A DNA stretch of 7,704 nucleotides from Desulfobacteraceae bacterium (GTDB lineage: Bacteria; Desulfobacterota; DSM-4660; Desulfatiglandales; HGW-15). A model generated the notes under the pieces. That model saw only the letters and a list, made by a program, of their open reading frames with translations. It was not told where the DNA came from and did no database searches. Of the stretch, positions 6,049 to 7,704 are shown piece by piece. Location: the NCBI GenBank assembly GCA_003819975.1, contig RPPU01000209.1, positions 1-7,704 of the forward strand, written 5' to 3'. A program made the translations under genes and the position numbers. Numbering within the stretch: position 1 is the stretch's first letter; each line of letters starts with the position of its first letter.

Positions 6049-7704
6049 ACCAAAAACCAATCACCGATAACTTTCCGACCGGCTATTCCCCGACCCACCT
6101 GCAGCACAACCTCGAAGCCTTGGCGGTTCTTGAACCCAAACTGGTTCAGCGAATATCCTGGCCCGTGGACGGCTCCCATGTGCTCTTTAACGGCGACAAC
6201 CCGATTCATTATCGGCTTCATTTCTCCCTCTTTCCTCTGGATTTGTCGGAAGCGCAATGCAATTCCCTCATCGCCGATTCCGATCCCACTAAACCGTTTT
6301 TTGTCTTCGGATTCGGTCTGGGTGAAATAGTCGACGCCTTGTTGGAACGGTTTCCCGGACAAAACATCTCTGTTTGGGAAAAAGATCCTTGGCTGGTCCG
6401 GCTCTTTTTAATGCAAAAAGATTATTCCGAATTCCTGAAAAACGGCTGCTTGCATTTATGGTTGGGTTCGGATCTAATTCTGCATCTTTCGGAGATCGCC
6501 AAATGCACGCCGGTTTTTCACCCCTTTTTGAAACAAGTCTACCACAACGAAATCGACTGGTTCCAAACCGGAATCGCCCCGCAACGGGTTCTCTTCAACT
6601 CCGGTGGTCTGTTTGTGGATCAGGTTGTGCGCGAACTCAAAGAACGCGGCTATATGGTTTACGTGTCCGACCTGAATCGTATTTCCATAGAAGAAATCGA
6701 ATACACCGTTGCTCAATTCAGGCCGCAAATGCTTTTCAGCATCAATTATGCGAACGGACTCGCCGAATTATGCCGAAAATGCGCCCTGATTCTGGTCTGC
6801 TGGGAGATCGATCCCGTCATCGATCGATTAACGGCCCAATCACCGGATAACGACCATGCTTTTATTTTCAGCTATCGCAAACCGAATCGCGACGAATTTA
6901 TAAAAGCCGGTTTCAAGCAGGCGGCTTACCTGCCCTTGGCCGCCGATCCCGTGGCGCGTAAGCCGCAAATCCTCTCGGCCGCCGAACAAATTCGATATGC
7001 CGCGCCCGTCGCTTTTGTCGGCAATGTCTCGCTGGAACCGGCTGAAAAATATATGCGTCTCCTGAATGAAAACTATGGACAATATGCCCAAACCCGACCG
7101 CTTGATGCCCGCGAAAACCCGTTCGAACGAATCCTCGCGTTACAGGCTCAAGACTACTCGGTTTATGGTCTGCCGGAATGGTTCGAGACCTATTGCGGCG
7201 ATTTTCGTCATTATTTTATGGAAAGATACGGGAAGACCCTCGACCCGGTCCAGCTCCTGGCCGAAACGGCTGCCGCCCGGAAAAGAATGCAGTACCTGGT
7301 CGGCTTGGCCGCATACGGCGTAAAAGTCTGGGGCGATCGGGGTTGGGAGACCGTTTTATCCGGCGGGGTGCGCTACATGGGTCCGGCCGGCCACGCTTTT
7401 GAACTGAATAAAATATACAGCGGCGCCCGGATCAACCTGGACATCAACCGGCTGTATCAGGCCGATATGATCAATATGCGGGTCTTCGATATCCTGGCTT
7501 GCGGCGGTTTCCTGCTGGCGGAACATTCCGTGGAACTGGAAGAATTGTTTCAAATCGGGTCCGAGCTGGATACTTTTCACACCCTCGACGAGTTACAGGA
7601 TAAGGTCCGCTACTATTTGGAACGTCCCGACGAAGCCCGCGCCATTGCGCTCCGCGGCATGCAGGCCGTCAGGGATAAACATACGATCCGCCAACGAGTG
7701 GAGC
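6045..7704 (+). CDS. CgeB-like glycosyltransferase with Maf-like N-terminus (partial)
   Basis: Open from ATG 6045 to the window edge: 553 complete codons with no stop, so the 3' end is missing. GTGAG at 6035-6039 is a fair ribosome site, and the start overlaps the preceding TGA (ATGA). The N-terminal region holds FFVFGFGLGEIVDALLERF (residues 85-103) followed by ISVWEKDPW (108-116). This glycine-rich loop plus acidic strand end resembles the N-terminal region of Maf motility-associated glycosyltransferases. The C-terminal half is CgeB-like: YLPLAADP, FVGN (324-327), NMRVFDILACGGFLL (477-491), then VRYYLERPDEA...KHTIRQR (521-551), which matches the closing segments of both units in the upstream gene. 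Little of this unit is missing, unless another domain follows. The role is probably transfer of a sugar to a protein or glycan acceptor; the Maf-like feature hints at flagellin or protein glycosylation. Confidence 0.85.
   Translation, partial: MNQKPITDNFPTGYSPTHLQHNLEALAVLEPKLVQRISWPVDGSHVLFNGDNPIHYRLHFSLFPLDLSEAQCNSLIADSDPTKPFFVFGFGLGEIVDALLERFPGQNISVWEKDPWLVRLFLMQKDYSEFLKNGCLHLWLGSDLILHLSEIAKCTPVFHPFLKQVYHNEIDWFQTGIAPQRVLFNSGGLFVDQVVRELKERGYMVYVSDLNRISIEEIEYTVAQFRPQMLFSINYANGLAELCRKCALILVCWEIDPVIDRLTAQSPDNDHAFIFSYRKPNRDEFIKAGFKQAAYLPLAADPVARKPQILSAAEQIRYAAPVAFVGNVSLEPAEKYMRLLNENYGQYAQTRPLDARENPFERILALQAQDYSVYGLPEWFETYCGDFRHYFMERYGKTLDPVQLLAETAAARKRMQYLVGLAAYGVKVWGDRGWETVLSGGVRYMGPAGHAFELNKIYSGARINLDINRLYQADMINMRVFDILACGGFLLAEHSVELEELFQIGSELDTFHTLDELQDKVRYYLERPDEARAIALRGMQAVRDKHTIRQRVE

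Overview
The window is the start of a co-directional, tightly packed plus-strand glycosylation operon. Base composition is mixed. The Shine-Dalgarno signals are weak, stop-start junctions of the ATGA type predominate, and a palindromic CTCTGTG-type intergenic repeat lies upstream. Together these suggest an environmental Gram-negative bacterium; a Desulfobacterota-like anaerobe is my best guess. No taxonomic marker is present, so the assignment is tentative.

Layout. Bases 1-222 are non-coding and hold a MITE-like palindromic element: 27-base terminal inverted repeats matching at 26 positions, plus an inner hairpin. The genes follow: (1) a StrF-type family 2 glycosyltransferase, 223-1011; (2) a polysaccharide pyruvyl transferase, 1008-2099; (3) a class I SAM methyltransferase, 2102-2731; (4) a 72-codon remnant of a non-hydrolysing UDP-GlcNAc 2-epimerase, 2706-2924; (5) a GT4-type glycosyltransferase with an in-frame amber codon at 3134-3136, spanning 2921-4030; (6) a 673-residue protein with two CgeB-like glycosyltransferase units in tandem, 4027-6048; (7) a further large CgeB-like protein with a Maf-like N-terminal region, starting at 6045 and running off the window end. 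Gene 7 is open for 553 codons.

Together the genes look like the transfer and decoration part of a surface-glycan or protein-glycosylation (possibly flagellin) locus. Glycosyltransferases would build a glycan that could then be capped by pyruvate ketal formation and methylation. No transporter, polymerase, flippase, flagellin or complete sugar-nucleotide synthesis gene is visible, so the final acceptor cannot be named.

The most notable points are the two adjacent damaged genes (epimerase remnant and amber-interrupted GT4) inside an otherwise intact coupled operon, the three CgeB-like modules spread over two neighbouring genes, a perfect hairpin at the inter-domain junction of the tandem gene, and the palindromic element at the operon's upstream edge. 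I found no convincing new type of system, RNA gene, CRISPR array or transposase.
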